This document shows positions 1-8,760 of a DNA stretch of 52,396 nucleotides, in pieces. Each line of letters begins with the position of its first letter. Position 1 is the first letter of the stretch. The translations under genes and the position numbers were made by a program. The notes beneath the pieces are model-generated. The model was not told where the DNA came from. It did not search any database and saw nothing but the letters and a program-made list of their open reading frames with translations. This DNA comes from Promethearchaeia archaeon (GTDB taxonomy: Archaea; Asgardarchaeota; Lokiarchaeia; Sigyniarchaeales; SOKP01), in NCBI GenBank assembly GCA_029856045.1, contig JAHQWG010000033.1, positions 1-52,396 on the forward strand, given 5' to 3'.

Positions 1-511
1 TACCTGTAGGTGTTGCACCGATTAATATAATCTCTGGTTTATGCTCAATAATTAATTCAGTTAAAGTTTTTACATATAAATCTGAATAATAATCTTTCAA
101 GATAGATGATTTGATGTATATAATTTCATCTGCTCCATATTGACTAAATTCTTCTAAATTATTATCGAAATTTGCCCCTAATATAACAAGGGATAAATTT
201 ACTTCTAATATATCTGCTAATTCCCGTCCTTTTCCTAATAATTGAAAAGCAACATTAAGGATTTTATTATTGAAATGTTCTGCTATAACCCACACTCCTC
301 TATATTGAGTTATATCCATTTTTTCAACTTTTAATTCTTCTCGTTCTAAAATTATTGCTTCAACGGGACATGCATCAACACAAGCTCCACATAAATTACA
401 TTCATCTGTTATCTGAGCTATATCGTCTATCATTTCGATCCCACTATATAGACAAATGTTAACACAACTTCCACAGCCAGTACAAAGTTCCTTATCTATT
501 CTTATACTCAT
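1..511 (-). CDS. etfA: Electron transfer flavoprotein alpha subunit with N-terminal ferredoxin domain (partial)
   Basis: This is the N-terminal part of a gene that runs off the left edge of the window. It starts with ATG at 511 behind a G-rich ribosome binding site. The first 60 residues hold two [4Fe-4S] motifs, CTGCGSCVNIC and CNLCGACVDACP, followed by the start of an EtfA alpha/beta domain. EtfA with an extra ferredoxin domain occurs in bifurcating or ferredoxin-linked Etf complexes such as caffeyl-CoA reductase. The gene lies 12 nt downstream of etfB on the same strand, so the two are surely co-transcribed and form the heterodimer that takes electrons from acyl-CoA dehydrogenase. The C-terminal FAD-binding domain is outside the window. 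Confidence 0.9.
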   Translation of the reverse strand, partial: MSIRIDKELCTGCGSCVNICLYSGIEMIDDIAQITDECNLCGACVDACPVEAIILEREELKVEKMDITQYRGVWVIAEHFNNKILNVAFQLLGKGRELADILEVNLSLVILGANFDNNLEEFSQYGADEIIYIKSSILKDYYSDLYVKTLTELIIEHKPEIILIGATPTG

Positions 512-523
512 TTTCCCCCCCAA

Positions 524-1330
524 TCATAGGATTTTATCTTCTTTTAAATTTTCACATAAATTTTGGACCATTTCTTCTATTGTACCAGTCAATATGATGT
601 GTTCTCCTTTTCTTTCTGGAATAAAGATTTTCCAAACCTGCGTCATAGAGCCATCTAACCCTATTTTTACTTTATCTGCTTTCAATCTTTCTGCATCTAA
701 ATAATGAATTTCTCTTTTTTGATACGCATCCACAATTCCAGACATAGTTGGCTCTCGAGGTGTATTTATTTCGCTTAAAACGGAAATTAATACTGGTAAT
801 TCAGTTTCTATTACTACAACTTCTTCTTTTCTGAATACTCTTTCAGCAATAACTTTATCTCCTTTAATTTGGAATTTATACACATAAGTTATTTGGGGTA
901 TATCTAATTCTTCTGCTAATTCTGGTCCTACCTGGCCTGTATCTCCATCAATAGCTTGGGATCCACAGATAACGATATATTTTTCATCTTTTTTCAACTC
1001 TTTTAATATCTTTTTAATCGCGAGTGACAAAGTGTAAGACGTAGCTAATGTGTCTGCACCAGCAAAAGCTTTATCGGTTAAAAGGAAAGCCCTATCAACA
1101 CCCATAGCAAGTGCTTCCCGCAAAGCTTCTTCAGTCTGAGGTGGCCCCATTGAAATTGCCATGATTTCAGCTCCATGTTTTTCCTTTATTGACAAGGCTA
1201 ATTCAATGGCATTTTTATCATGAGGGTTTATAATTGATGGTATTCCTTCTCTTACCAAAGTATTTGCCTTTGGATCAATTTTTACCTCTGATACTCCAGG
1301 TACTTGCTTAATACAAACGAAAATTTTCAT
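524..1330 (-). CDS. etfB: Electron transfer flavoprotein beta subunit
   Basis: The protein has 268 residues, the usual length for EtfB. It opens with the family signature MKIFVCIKQVPG and carries the motif DGDTGQVGPELAEEL, which belongs to the AMP/FAD-binding part of EtfB. It pairs with EtfA to pass electrons from acyl-CoA dehydrogenases to a ferredoxin- or quinone-linked acceptor in the cytoplasm. It is the first gene of the etfB-etfA unit. The acyl-CoA dehydrogenase gene next to it (1660-2826) is on the same strand, and the two functions fit one beta-oxidation module. Whether this Etf bifurcates electrons cannot be decided here. Confidence 0.93.
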   Translation of the reverse strand: MKIFVCIKQVPGVSEVKIDPKANTLVREGIPSIINPHDKNAIELALSIKEKHGAEIMAISMGPPQTEEALREALAMGVDRAFLLTDKAFAGADTLATSYTLSLAIKKILKELKKDEKYIVICGSQAIDGDTGQVGPELAEELDIPQITYVYKFQIKGDKVIAERVFRKEEVVVIETELPVLISVLSEINTPREPTMSGIVDAYQKREIHYLDAERLKADKVKIGLDGSMTQVWKIFIPERKGEHIILTGTIEEMVQNLCENLKEDKIL

Positions 1331-1659
1331 TTAAACACGTCTTCACAAAAAACTTTTTACAATTATTATTCTTGTAATATTAATTGTCTTAAAAATGTGA
1401 TTCTAATACTTTATGAAATTTAATAAAGTCGTAATAACGGTAAAGAAATTTAAACAAATGAAATTTGATGGAAAACATAGATAGGTTCTATTTCAAATTG
1501 TGTTTATAACATTTTTAATAAAGTGGGATTTTTTTGGGCAATTTTTTAATATTTTTCTTTCAATCTTTTAACTTAAAATTTACAAAAAAAGATAAAAATA
1601 AGATAAACCTAGTTAAGTTCATTAAAAATTAATATTTCTAATTTATAAAATACTCGTCT
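1331..1659. other. Intergenic region upstream of etfB
   Basis: About 330 nt of very AT-rich sequence separate the end of the acyl-CoA dehydrogenase gene from the etfB start, both on the minus strand. No open frame, RNA fold or repeat stands out. It presumably holds the etfB promoter and the terminator of the upstream gene, but no single TATA box is convincing among the many A/T runs. Confidence 0.5.
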
Positions 1660-2826
1660 TTAAAAACCTTTCCTTAATATACGACTAGCTATAACTAATC
1701 TCTGTATTTCGCTTGTGCCCTCATATATTTCACCCATTTTTGCATCCCTAAAATATCTCTCTACTGGATAAGCCTTCATTAAACCATATCCCCCATGTAT
1801 TTGAACAGCATCATGGGTTGCCTGCATTGCGGCTTCAGAGGCAATAAGTTTTGCCATTGAGCTAGCTATCTCATAATCTTGGCCATTATCACATAAATAT
1901 GCAGCTTTATAAGTTAATAATCGACCAGATTCAATAGCACATGCCATATCAGCAATTTTCCACTGAATACCTTGAAACCTTCCGATTTTTTTTCCAAATT
2001 GTTCCCTTTCATTTGCATATTTAACTGAAGCTTCTAATGCTGCTTGCCCCAATCCAACGCACTGAGCTGCAATTGATATCCGCCCAAAATCCAGTATTTT
2101 TAAAGAGAGCCGAAGACCATCTCCAATTTTACCTAAGATATTTTCTTGAGGTACACGAACATCTTGAAATACAAGTTCGGAAGTATTTGAACCGCGAACT
2201 CCCAATTTATCTTCTTTTACACCCACTGAATAACCAGGAGTGTTTGTATCTACAATAAAAATTGTTAAATTCCTTTTTTCACCTTTTTCTCCTGTATTCG
2301 CAACAACAAGCAATATCTTTGCTATTCCACCATTTGTATTAAAAATTTTGCTACCATTTAAAATCCATTCATCTCCATCTAATACTGCGCTTAATTGGAC
2401 CCCTCCAACATCTGAGCCTGCATTGGCTTCAGTTAAAGCAAATGTCCCTAATTTTTCACCTTTTGCAAGTGGAATTAAAAATTTTTGTTTTTGTTCTTCC
2501 GTTCCATATCTATATATAGGAGCTGCAACCACACTACAATGAACACCTGTTGTTATGGACCAAGAAGCATCAATACGCCCAATCTCTTCTGTTATAATAC
2601 AAAAACTTAATGTATCATCATGTAATCCTGCTCCACCATATTCTTTTGGAATACAAGTACCAAAAAAATTCATTTCTTTCATCTTTTCGAAAACATCTTG
2701 ATTTAATTCTTGTTTTTGATCACTTTCTTCTGCTATAGGAGCAATATACTTTTCCGCAAATTCCCGGGTTGTTTTTTGGATCATTTTTTGTTTTTCAGTT
2801 AGTGAAAAATCCATAATAATCATCAA
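1660..2826 (-). CDS. Acyl-CoA dehydrogenase
   Basis: This 388-residue flavoenzyme catalyses the alpha,beta-dehydrogenation of an acyl-CoA and passes electrons to Etf. Family marks are FALTEANAGSDVGG in the middle beta domain, the RISIAAQCVGLGQAALEAS helix, and the C-terminal IHGGYGLMKAYPVERYFRD and EIYEGTSEIQRLVIASRIL segments. The Glu of YEGTSEIQ is the usual catalytic base in short-chain and butyryl-CoA dehydrogenases. The true start may be the internal Met four codons in, which gives the typical MDFSLTEKQ opening. It sits just upstream of etfB-etfA on the same strand. Chain-length specificity cannot be told from sequence alone. Confidence 0.93.
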   Translation of the reverse strand: MMIIMDFSLTEKQKMIQKTTREFAEKYIAPIAEESDQKQELNQDVFEKMKEMNFFGTCIPKEYGGAGLHDDTLSFCIITEEIGRIDASWSITTGVHCSVVAAPIYRYGTEEQKQKFLIPLAKGEKLGTFALTEANAGSDVGGVQLSAVLDGDEWILNGSKIFNTNGGIAKILLVVANTGEKGEKRNLTIFIVDTNTPGYSVGVKEDKLGVRGSNTSELVFQDVRVPQENILGKIGDGLRLSLKILDFGRISIAAQCVGLGQAALEASVKYANEREQFGKKIGRFQGIQWKIADMACAIESGRLLTYKAAYLCDNGQDYEIASSMAKLIASEAAMQATHDAVQIHGGYGLMKAYPVERYFRDAKMGEIYEGTSEIQRLVIASRILRKGF

Positions 2827-2933
2827 TTTTTTATTTTTTTAAATAATTCTTATTATTTATACTAATTTAAACAATTAAATAATTTAATAAATAATTCTAA
2901 TTAAATTTAGTAGGTTGATTTTTATGACCAAAC

Positions 2934-2942
2934 TTATATATT
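2934..2942 (+). promoter_or_regulatory. Candidate TATA box, near-leaderless transcript
   Basis: The sequence TTATATATT centred about 30 nt before the ATG at 2968 matches an archaeal TATA box. Transcription would then begin at or just before the start codon, consistent with the lack of a clear ribosome binding site. This is by eye only; the region is AT-rich and chance matches are common. Confidence 0.35.
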
Positions 2943-2967
2943 CAGAAAATTCCATAATTCATTAATT

Positions 2968-3777
2968 ATGAGTGATGATAAACAGCATTTTAAGGTTTCG
3001 AAACATAAAGATTATTTGTATGTAATTAAAGAAAATATCTCTGTTGTTCATCCAGCTTATAGAAATGATCCTCTTAATATGTACTTACTTCTGGGAACTC
3101 ATACTGCTCTTTTACTTGATACCGGATGTGGATTATATCCTCTAAAACCAGTCGTAGATGAGCTAATAGGTGAAAGAAATTTATTAGTTTTCAATACTCA
3201 TGCCCATTGGGATCATGTTTTAGGAAATGAAGAATTTGGAGAAGTTTACATTCATACAAAAGAAGTTAATTTTATTTCTATACCTTACGATATGTCTTAT
3301 TTGAAAGATTCTCCATGCGAAATTGTAAAAAAGTATGAGGATAAACACTTTTTAATTTCTCCAGCACAAAATATCAATACATTAAAAGATGGAGACGTCT
3401 TTAACTTAGGAGAAATAAATGTTAAAATAATTCATACTCCAGGACATTCTCCCGGTTCAATATGTTTGCTTACAAGCACAGGAGAACTTTTTACGAGTGA
3501 TGTAGCTTATTATGGAGATCAATTTTTACCTAAAAGAAAATATTTACCAAAAGTTCTCATAACTCTTTCTAAATTGATAGAATTATGTGAAAAACAAAAA
3601 GATCTTGAACTCTATCCATCACATAGAAAAACTCCATGTGATAAGACACTTTTAACGGATCTTTACAATGGAATTAAAAATATAGAGAATCTATGGGATA
3701 CTAAGAAAGCTTTTGATTTTTTTTATGCATGGCAGATTGATGATAATAAATTTAGATATTATATCTCTAGATTGTAA
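2968..3777 (+). CDS. Metallo-beta-lactamase fold hydrolase
   Basis: The 269-residue protein has the metal-binding signature of the superfamily: NTHAHWDHVLG (the HxHxDH motif), HTPGHSPGS with the third metal ligand His, SDVAYYGDQF with the bridging Asp, and a late YPSHRKTP segment with the final His. Members of this group hydrolyse thioesters, lactones or phosphoesters. It stands alone between the divergent acyl-CoA dehydrogenase and the mutase operon. A thioesterase or glyoxalase II-like role would fit the acyl-CoA context, but the substrate is not determined. Confidence 0.88.
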   Translation: MSDDKQHFKVSKHKDYLYVIKENISVVHPAYRNDPLNMYLLLGTHTALLLDTGCGLYPLKPVVDELIGERNLLVFNTHAHWDHVLGNEEFGEVYIHTKEVNFISIPYDMSYLKDSPCEIVKKYEDKHFLISPAQNINTLKDGDVFNLGEINVKIIHTPGHSPGSICLLTSTGELFTSDVAYYGDQFLPKRKYLPKVLITLSKLIELCEKQKDLELYPSHRKTPCDKTLLTDLYNGIKNIENLWDTKKAFDFFYAWQIDDNKFRYYISRL

Positions 3778-3946
3778 TAAATTCAGATACAACTACAAAT
3801 ATTTGATTGAAATCTTAGAATCCACTTTTACACAATTTTTGTCAAATAATTAAACTGAGTTTAAAAGATTAAATTTTTTAGTTGTTTATAATAATTATAT
3901 TTAGTTAGATAAAAATTAATTTATAATAAAATTTCGTGATTATTTA

Positions 3947-5620
3947 ATGTTTGATGAGAACTACCTTAAAAAGATTAAAGAAAGGAAGCAAGAATGGGAT
4001 AAAAAACTTGAAAATACAAAAGAACGTGATATAAAATTTATCACGGATTCAGGAATTCCAATTAAAAATTTATATACTCCATTAGATGTAAAGAGCAATT
4101 ATTTAGAGAATTTAGGTTTTCCTGGGAACACTCCTTATACCAGAGGAGTATATCCGAACATGTACAGAGGACGATTATGGACTATGAGATTGTTTTCAGG
4201 GCATGGGACACCTGAAGAGACTAATAAGAGATGGAAGTTTTTATATTCTCATGGAGAAACAGGATTTAGTGCAGCTGTTGATGCCTTAACATTTAATGGT
4301 ATAGATCCAACTAATCCTGACGGAGATGCAGAAGTTGGAACATCTGGAGTTCCATTATATTGTATTGACAGCATGTTTGCCCTTACAGAAGGATTACCAA
4401 TTGATAAAGTAAGTGTTGCATTAATAGTTGAACCCTTTACATCAGCACCTGTATGTGCAATGTATTATAATATGGCAAAAATGCGCGGACTTGATATTAA
4501 AACATTGATGGGAACAACACAAAATGATATCTTAACAATGACAGTTGGATATGTTCCTTATAAAAATGTAAATCCTTATCATATTCTTCGATTAGCTTGT
4601 GATTTAATTGAGTGGTGTGTACCACAAAAGAATGTCCCAAGGTGGCATCCTATTAATTTTACGGGATATAATTATAGGGAAGGTGGAATTGATGCAATTC
4701 AAGAATTAGGGTTTGTATTTGCAAGTGCATGTTCTCATATTGATAATTTAATTGAGAGAGGTTGGAAAGTTGATGATTTTGTTAACCGTCTTGCATTTCA
4801 TCTCTCAGCTCATAAGGATTTCTTTGAAGAAATAGCTAAATATCGGGCAGCTAGACGGATTTGGTATAAATTAATAAAAGATCGATACGAAGCAAAAAAT
4901 CCCAGATCCATGGAATTTAGGTTTCATGTTCAAACTGCTGGAAGTTCCTTAACTGCGCAATCCCCTAATGTAAATATAGTAAGAACAACAATTCAAGCTT
5001 TAGAAGCAGCATTAGGCGGAGTCCAATCACTCCACACAAATTCTTACGATGAAGCAATTTGCTTGCCTTCTAAAGAAGCAGTTTTACTTGCATTAAGAAC
5101 CCAACAAGTAATACAGGATGAAACAAGAGTTCCAAATACTATTGATCCATTAGCGGGTTCTTATTTTATCGAGTGGCTAACCGATGAACTCGAAGAAAGA
5201 GTGTGGTCTTATATAGATAAAATTGAAAAAGTTGGTAATATTGCGAAAGCATTAGATACAGGTTGGTTATATAAGGAAATGAGAGATGCTTTTATGCGTA
5301 GGCAAAATCGTATCGAAAAAGGAGAAGAAATTGTACTTGGAGTCAACAAATTTCCAGTTCCTTATGATCAAACAACAACTGTATTTAGGACCAATAAGGA
5401 AGCAGTAAAAATTGAACAAGAAAGGATTATAAACTTGCGAAAGCGGCGAGATAACGCTAAATTAGAAACCCTTTTTGATAAATTACGAAAAGTATGTGAA
5501 AAAGAAGAGAATGTAATGCCCATTATGATGGAAATAACAAAAGAAGGAGCAACAGTTGGTGAAATTTGCGATGTTTATCGCGAAGTTTGGGGAATCTGGG
5601 AGCCCCCAATTGCTATTTAA
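3947..5620 (+). CDS. Methylmalonyl-CoA mutase family protein, large (catalytic) subunit
   Basis: The 557-residue protein is the substrate-binding TIM barrel of a B12-dependent acyl-CoA mutase. Visible family motifs are TRGVYPNMYRGRLWTMR, FRFHVQTAGSSLTAQ, GGVQSLHTNSYDEA and NTIDPLAGSYF. As in other archaea the cobalamin domain is a separate gene, here starting 18 nt downstream. The segment after WTMR reads LFSGHGTPEE, where typical methylmalonyl-CoA mutases have QYAGFGTAEE. The active-site Tyr position is therefore Phe, as in isobutyryl-CoA mutases, so the substrate may not be methylmalonyl-CoA. The MeaB gene nearby supports a working adenosylcobalamin mutase system. Confidence 0.92.
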   Translation: MFDENYLKKIKERKQEWDKKLENTKERDIKFITDSGIPIKNLYTPLDVKSNYLENLGFPGNTPYTRGVYPNMYRGRLWTMRLFSGHGTPEETNKRWKFLYSHGETGFSAAVDALTFNGIDPTNPDGDAEVGTSGVPLYCIDSMFALTEGLPIDKVSVALIVEPFTSAPVCAMYYNMAKMRGLDIKTLMGTTQNDILTMTVGYVPYKNVNPYHILRLACDLIEWCVPQKNVPRWHPINFTGYNYREGGIDAIQELGFVFASACSHIDNLIERGWKVDDFVNRLAFHLSAHKDFFEEIAKYRAARRIWYKLIKDRYEAKNPRSMEFRFHVQTAGSSLTAQSPNVNIVRTTIQALEAALGGVQSLHTNSYDEAICLPSKEAVLLALRTQQVIQDETRVPNTIDPLAGSYFIEWLTDELEERVWSYIDKIEKVGNIAKALDTGWLYKEMRDAFMRRQNRIEKGEEIVLGVNKFPVPYDQTTTVFRTNKEAVKIEQERIINLRKRRDNAKLETLFDKLRKVCEKEENVMPIMMEITKEGATVGEICDVYREVWGIWEPPIAI

Positions 5621-5637
5621 ATAATGAGGTGTAAAGT

Positions 5638-6068
5638 GTGAATGAGAAGAAAATAAGAGTTTTAATGTCCAAGCCCGGCATAGATTTATTCTAAAGTTCT
5701 TAGGATAAAATGTTTACGGGCATTGGCGAGGTGGCGTGGTTGTTTCAAGAGGTTTAAGAGATGCTGGTATGGAAGTGATATTTGGAGGGTTTCAAAATGT
5801 CGAACAAATCGTTGAGTCTGCGATTAGTGAAGATGTTGATGTTATTGGTTTAAGTATGCATTCAGGGGCTCACTTAGCATATACTGAGAGAGTTATAAAT
5901 CTCCTAAAAGAAAAAGGTGTAAAAGACCACTTTTTAATACTTGTAGGTGGTGTAATTCCTGTGAAAGATTTTCTCGTATTAAAAGAAATGGGTGTAGCAA
6001 ATGTCTATGGTCCTGGAACTGTCGTAAGAGATATAGTCAAATTTATTGTAGAAAATATCAAAAAATAA
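5638..6068 (+). CDS. mcmA2: B12-binding (small) subunit of acyl-CoA mutase, interrupted by a BHB intron
   Basis: Read as join(5638..5683,5716..6068) the gene encodes 132 residues, the normal size for this subunit. It starts with GTG behind a GAGGTG ribosome binding site, 18 nt after the large subunit. Unspliced, the frame hits TAA at 5692 and cannot continue. Removing 32 nt at the canonical bulge-helix-bulge cleavage positions joins G to AC and yields KPGIDGHWRGGVVVSRGL. This contains the DxHxxG cobalamin-binding motif whose His is the lower axial ligand of B12. Exon 2 continues through GGFQNVEQIVESA, the SMHSG segment and LVGGVIP, all typical. Without splicing only 15 residues would be made. 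A frameshifted pseudogene is the alternative, but the exact repair makes it unlikely. Confidence 0.9.
5684..5715 (+). other. Archaeal bulge-helix-bulge intron in a protein-coding gene
   Basis: The 32-nt insert has a textbook hBHBh' fold. Exon-exon helix: GCCCG (5673-5677) pairs with CGGGC (5717-5721). Central 4-bp helix: GCAU (5678-5681) pairs with AUGU (5710-5713). Three-nt bulges: AGA (5682-5684) and UUA (5714-5716). Intron helix: UUUAUUCUAA (5685-5694) pairs with UUAGGAUAAA (5700-5709) over 10 bp, closed by the loop AGUUC. Cutting after the second bulge nucleotide on each side, as the archaeal splicing endonuclease does, removes 5684-5715. The length is not a multiple of three and the insert carries in-frame stops, so splicing is needed for expression. 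Confidence 0.88.
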
Positions 6069-6143
6069 TGGTTAATGATTAAGAATAATTGATTCTTATT
6101 CTAATTAAAAAAGAATAAACGATATATTTGGTGTTATTTTTAT

Positions 6144-7118
6144 TTGAAGCGAAATTATGACATTGATGTTTTAATTGAGAAATTTAAAAAAAAGGATAAA
6201 ATTGCTTTAGCAAGGCTTATAACTCTTGTTGAAAATAATCCTGAAACCACTACCAACATATTTAATAACTTTAATGGTTCAGAAAAAGATTCTTATATTA
6301 TTGGGATAACTGGGTCTCCAGGTGTGGGAAAAAGCACTTTAGTTAATGCTCTTTCAAAGATTTTATTGGAAAGTGGAAAGTCAATCGGAATTATTTCTGT
6401 AGATCCAACCTCACCCTTTACTGGAGGAGCTTTTTTAGGAGATAGAGTAAGGATGACAGACGTTTCTTTACATCCAAATATATTTATACGGAGTCTTGCA
6501 TCGAGAGGTTATAAAGGTGGTATTTCAAGAGCTGTTTTTGACATAAGCTTATTGTATGAAGCTTTCGGAATGGATTTTATCATAATTGAAACAGTAGGTG
6601 TAGGTCAATCCGAATTTGACATATATAATTTGGCTTATACTACAGTTGTTATAATGGTTCCTGGGTATGGTGACTCAATTCAGATACAAAAAGCCGGAAT
6701 AATTGAAGTTGGAGATATTTATGTTGTAAATAAAAAAGATTTGGGGGGGGAAGATATTGTTGTGCAAATGGAAATGATGCTTGATGATGCAACTATCCAA
6801 AGTGGTTGGAGAGCACCGGTTGTAATGACAAATTCTATTACCGGAGAAGGAGTCAATTCTTTAATTGAAAAGATAATGGATCATAAAGAACACCTCGAGC
6901 TTTCTGAATTACTGAAAGAAAAGAAAAAACATAGATTTGCATATAAAATAGAAGAATTACTATCATCCAAAATAGGAAAGGTTCTAGAAAGTCTAATAAG
7001 TAAAGATGATCTAAATAAAATTTCTAATTCTGTTTTACAAGGTAAAAAGTTTAAAATTTATGATATGGTTCACCATTTATTTAGTAATGTAAAATTTGAA
7101 ATGAAAAAATCAGATTAA
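6144..7118 (+). CDS. meaB: MeaB/ArgK-type G3E GTPase, mutase chaperone
   Basis: The 324-residue P-loop GTPase has GITGSPGVGKSTLVNAL (Walker A), DPTSPFTGGAFLGDRVRM and FIIIETVGVGQSE (switch/Walker B), and NKKD for guanine recognition. MeaB loads and protects adenosylcobalamin in methylmalonyl-CoA-type mutases. Its position 75 nt after the B12-binding subunit confirms the operon's role. It appears to start at a TTG codon (6144), since no ATG lies upstream of the conserved N-terminus. Confidence 0.93.
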   Translation: MKRNYDIDVLIEKFKKKDKIALARLITLVENNPETTTNIFNNFNGSEKDSYIIGITGSPGVGKSTLVNALSKILLESGKSIGIISVDPTSPFTGGAFLGDRVRMTDVSLHPNIFIRSLASRGYKGGISRAVFDISLLYEAFGMDFIIIETVGVGQSEFDIYNLAYTTVVIMVPGYGDSIQIQKAGIIEVGDIYVVNKKDLGGEDIVVQMEMMLDDATIQSGWRAPVVMTNSITGEGVNSLIEKIMDHKEHLELSELLKEKKKHRFAYKIEELLSSKIGKVLESLISKDDLNKISNSVLQGKKFKIYDMVHHLFSNVKFEMKKSD

Positions 7119-7272
7119 AATATTCTAAATTCCTCCCTTATTCCGTTATTGACAACTCTGGAAATCTTTTTTCCATTGTTATTTGTGACTCGCATCCGCT
7201 TACTTTTTCCATCAATATCTAATTATGTTTTATTTATTTTATTGGATGTAAATATAAAATGTTATAAAAGTG

Positions 7273-7294
7273 CACCTTAAAACTTTATAAGGTG
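7273..7294. promoter_or_regulatory. Perfect inverted repeat, possible operator
   Basis: CACCTTA and TAAGGTG form perfect 7-nt arms around an 8-nt spacer, 54 nt before the methyltransferase start. The size and symmetry fit a dimeric winged-helix repressor site. The candidate regulator is unknown; the winged-helix gene at 7987 is one neighbour to test. Confidence 0.4.
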
Positions 7295-7347
7295 AATCAA
7301 TTGTAGATTATCAAGGAATTTTCATAAGAAAAAATGGTGTGTTATAA

Positions 7348-7941
7348 TTGGAGGAAGAAAAATGTAATAAATTAACAAAAATAAAAGATTTCTTTTTGAA
7401 ATTCTCAGGTTATTTTATTCTACTCTTACAATATGTACCTACTACTTCAATTTGGTTTGGAATCATGAGTTTACCACTAATTGGATATTTGACATTTTTC
7501 TTCATAAATCCTAGTATAGCATGGAAAGATTTTCTCTTTTTTATTTCATCACCTGAATTCTACTTAACAATTTTTGGAATGATTGTTTTTCTTTATTCGT
7601 TGATTCATTTAATTCGAAATAGAAAAGATGGATTAATAAAAACGGGATTTTATAAATATATACGACATCCTCAATACCTTGGAATAATAATTATGACATT
7701 AGGACTTACTTTATTTTGCGTTCGAGCAACATCACCGGTTAGTATAATATCCGGAATCATGGTAGATTTTTCAGGGATATTATTTATATGGATTGCAGAG
7801 GTATTACTTTATATCATTTTAGGTAAGATTGAAGATCTATCGTTGAAAGCAAAATTTGGAGGAGAATTTTTAGAATATGCAGAAAAAGTTTCATTTATGC
7901 TCCCATTCATAAATGTATTTAAAGCAAGAACTGGAAAGTAA
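7348..7941 (+). CDS. Isoprenylcysteine carboxyl methyltransferase-like membrane protein
   Basis: The 197-residue protein has about five hydrophobic helices and the family signature GFYKYIRHPQYLGIIIMTLG, the SAM- and lipid-binding RHPxYxG motif of the ICMT/phospholipid methyltransferase (PEMT/NnrU) group. It would methylate a lipid or lipid-linked substrate in the cytoplasmic membrane. The start appears to be TTG at 7348. A palindrome 54 nt upstream suggests regulation. The actual substrate cannot be read from the sequence. Confidence 0.78.
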   Translation: MEEEKCNKLTKIKDFFLKFSGYFILLLQYVPTTSIWFGIMSLPLIGYLTFFFINPSIAWKDFLFFISSPEFYLTIFGMIVFLYSLIHLIRNRKDGLIKTGFYKYIRHPQYLGIIIMTLGLTLFCVRATSPVSIISGIMVDFSGILFIWIAEVLLYIILGKIEDLSLKAKFGGEFLEYAEKVSFMLPFINVFKARTGK

Positions 7942-7986
7942 ACTCAACTAAACATAAAATATATTAAGATAAATAGATTTAAAGTT

Positions 7987-8760
7987 TTGAAATTTTTTCT
8001 TATTGAAGTTAAAAAAAAAGATATTTACTTAAAAAGTATGAAAGAATTAAATATAAAGGAAAATTCCCGCAAATTATACCTTTTAAAAATTATTGTAATA
8101 ATCTCAATAATAATTCTACTATCTCTCTTATTATCCATCAAAATTACATCAATTCTCGATGTATTTGGTATTGAAATAACTATTTTTGATTGGTTCTTTA
8201 TTATATTCTTATTAATTCCAATAATATTCTTAATTTCAATTTCTATCTCAATAACTTTTAATCAATTTAAAGATTATTTAAAAAGGAAAACAGTTCCATT
8301 ACAACTTAACTATTATCTTTCGTTTAATGATATATTTGAAAATGAAAATCGCAAAAAAATTATAAATCAAATCCTTGAAAAACCAGGTATTCATAATAAT
8401 GAACTTCTTCGACAATGTAATTTACAAAAAGGACAATTACAATGGCATTTACATGTATTAATGCGATACGGAATAATTAGAAAGGAAAAAATTGGCCAAT
8501 ATGTTGTTTTTTTTCCTAATATTGTAAATCTAAAAGAGAATGATGATTCCCATGTATTTCTTTTAAAATCAAAAACTTCTTTAAAAATTTTAGATATTAT
8601 CGAAAAGAATCCAGGAATTTTTTCTAGTAAAATTGCTCGTCAATTAAATTTAAAAAGGAGTTCTGTAAAATATCATATCGATAAATTATTTGAAAAAAAT
8701 TTAATTTCCCTTAAAAGAATAGGTCGTAAAATTTCCTTATTTCCAAATCAAAATAGTTAA
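7987..8760 (+). CDS. Membrane-anchored protein with two winged-helix domains
   Basis: The 257-residue protein begins with two transmembrane helices (roughly residues 30-52 and 66-92). Two winged helix-turn-helix domains follow in the cytoplasm: residues 117-175 (EKPGIHNNELLRQCNLQKGQ..LHVLMRYGIIRKE) and 192-250 (EKNPGIFSSKIARQLNLKRS..YHIDKLFEKNLISLKR). Membrane-tethered tandem winged-helix regulators of this kind are common in Asgard and other archaea, and their signals are mostly unknown. TTG at 7987 or ATG at 8038 may be the start. Its 3' end overlaps the convergent RraA-like gene by four bases. Confidence 0.75.
   Translation: MKFFLIEVKKKDIYLKSMKELNIKENSRKLYLLKIIVIISIIILLSLLLSIKITSILDVFGIEITIFDWFFIIFLLIPIIFLISISISITFNQFKDYLKRKTVPLQLNYYLSFNDIFENENRKKIINQILEKPGIHNNELLRQCNLQKGQLQWHLHVLMRYGIIRKEKIGQYVVFFPNIVNLKENDDSHVFLLKSKTSLKILDIIEKNPGIFSSKIARQLNLKRSSVKYHIDKLFEKNLISLKRIGRKISLFPNQNS

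Noticed and set aside
456-704. Plus-strand frame opposite etfB and etfA
   Set aside because: It is a shadow of well-supported genes on the minus strand, with no homology-like features or ribosome binding site.
5638-5735. Frameshift, pseudogene or assembly error in the B12-binding subunit
   Set aside because: The extra 32 nt fold into a full BHB motif, and the canonical cleavage positions restore the reading frame and the conserved motif exactly, which an error would not do.
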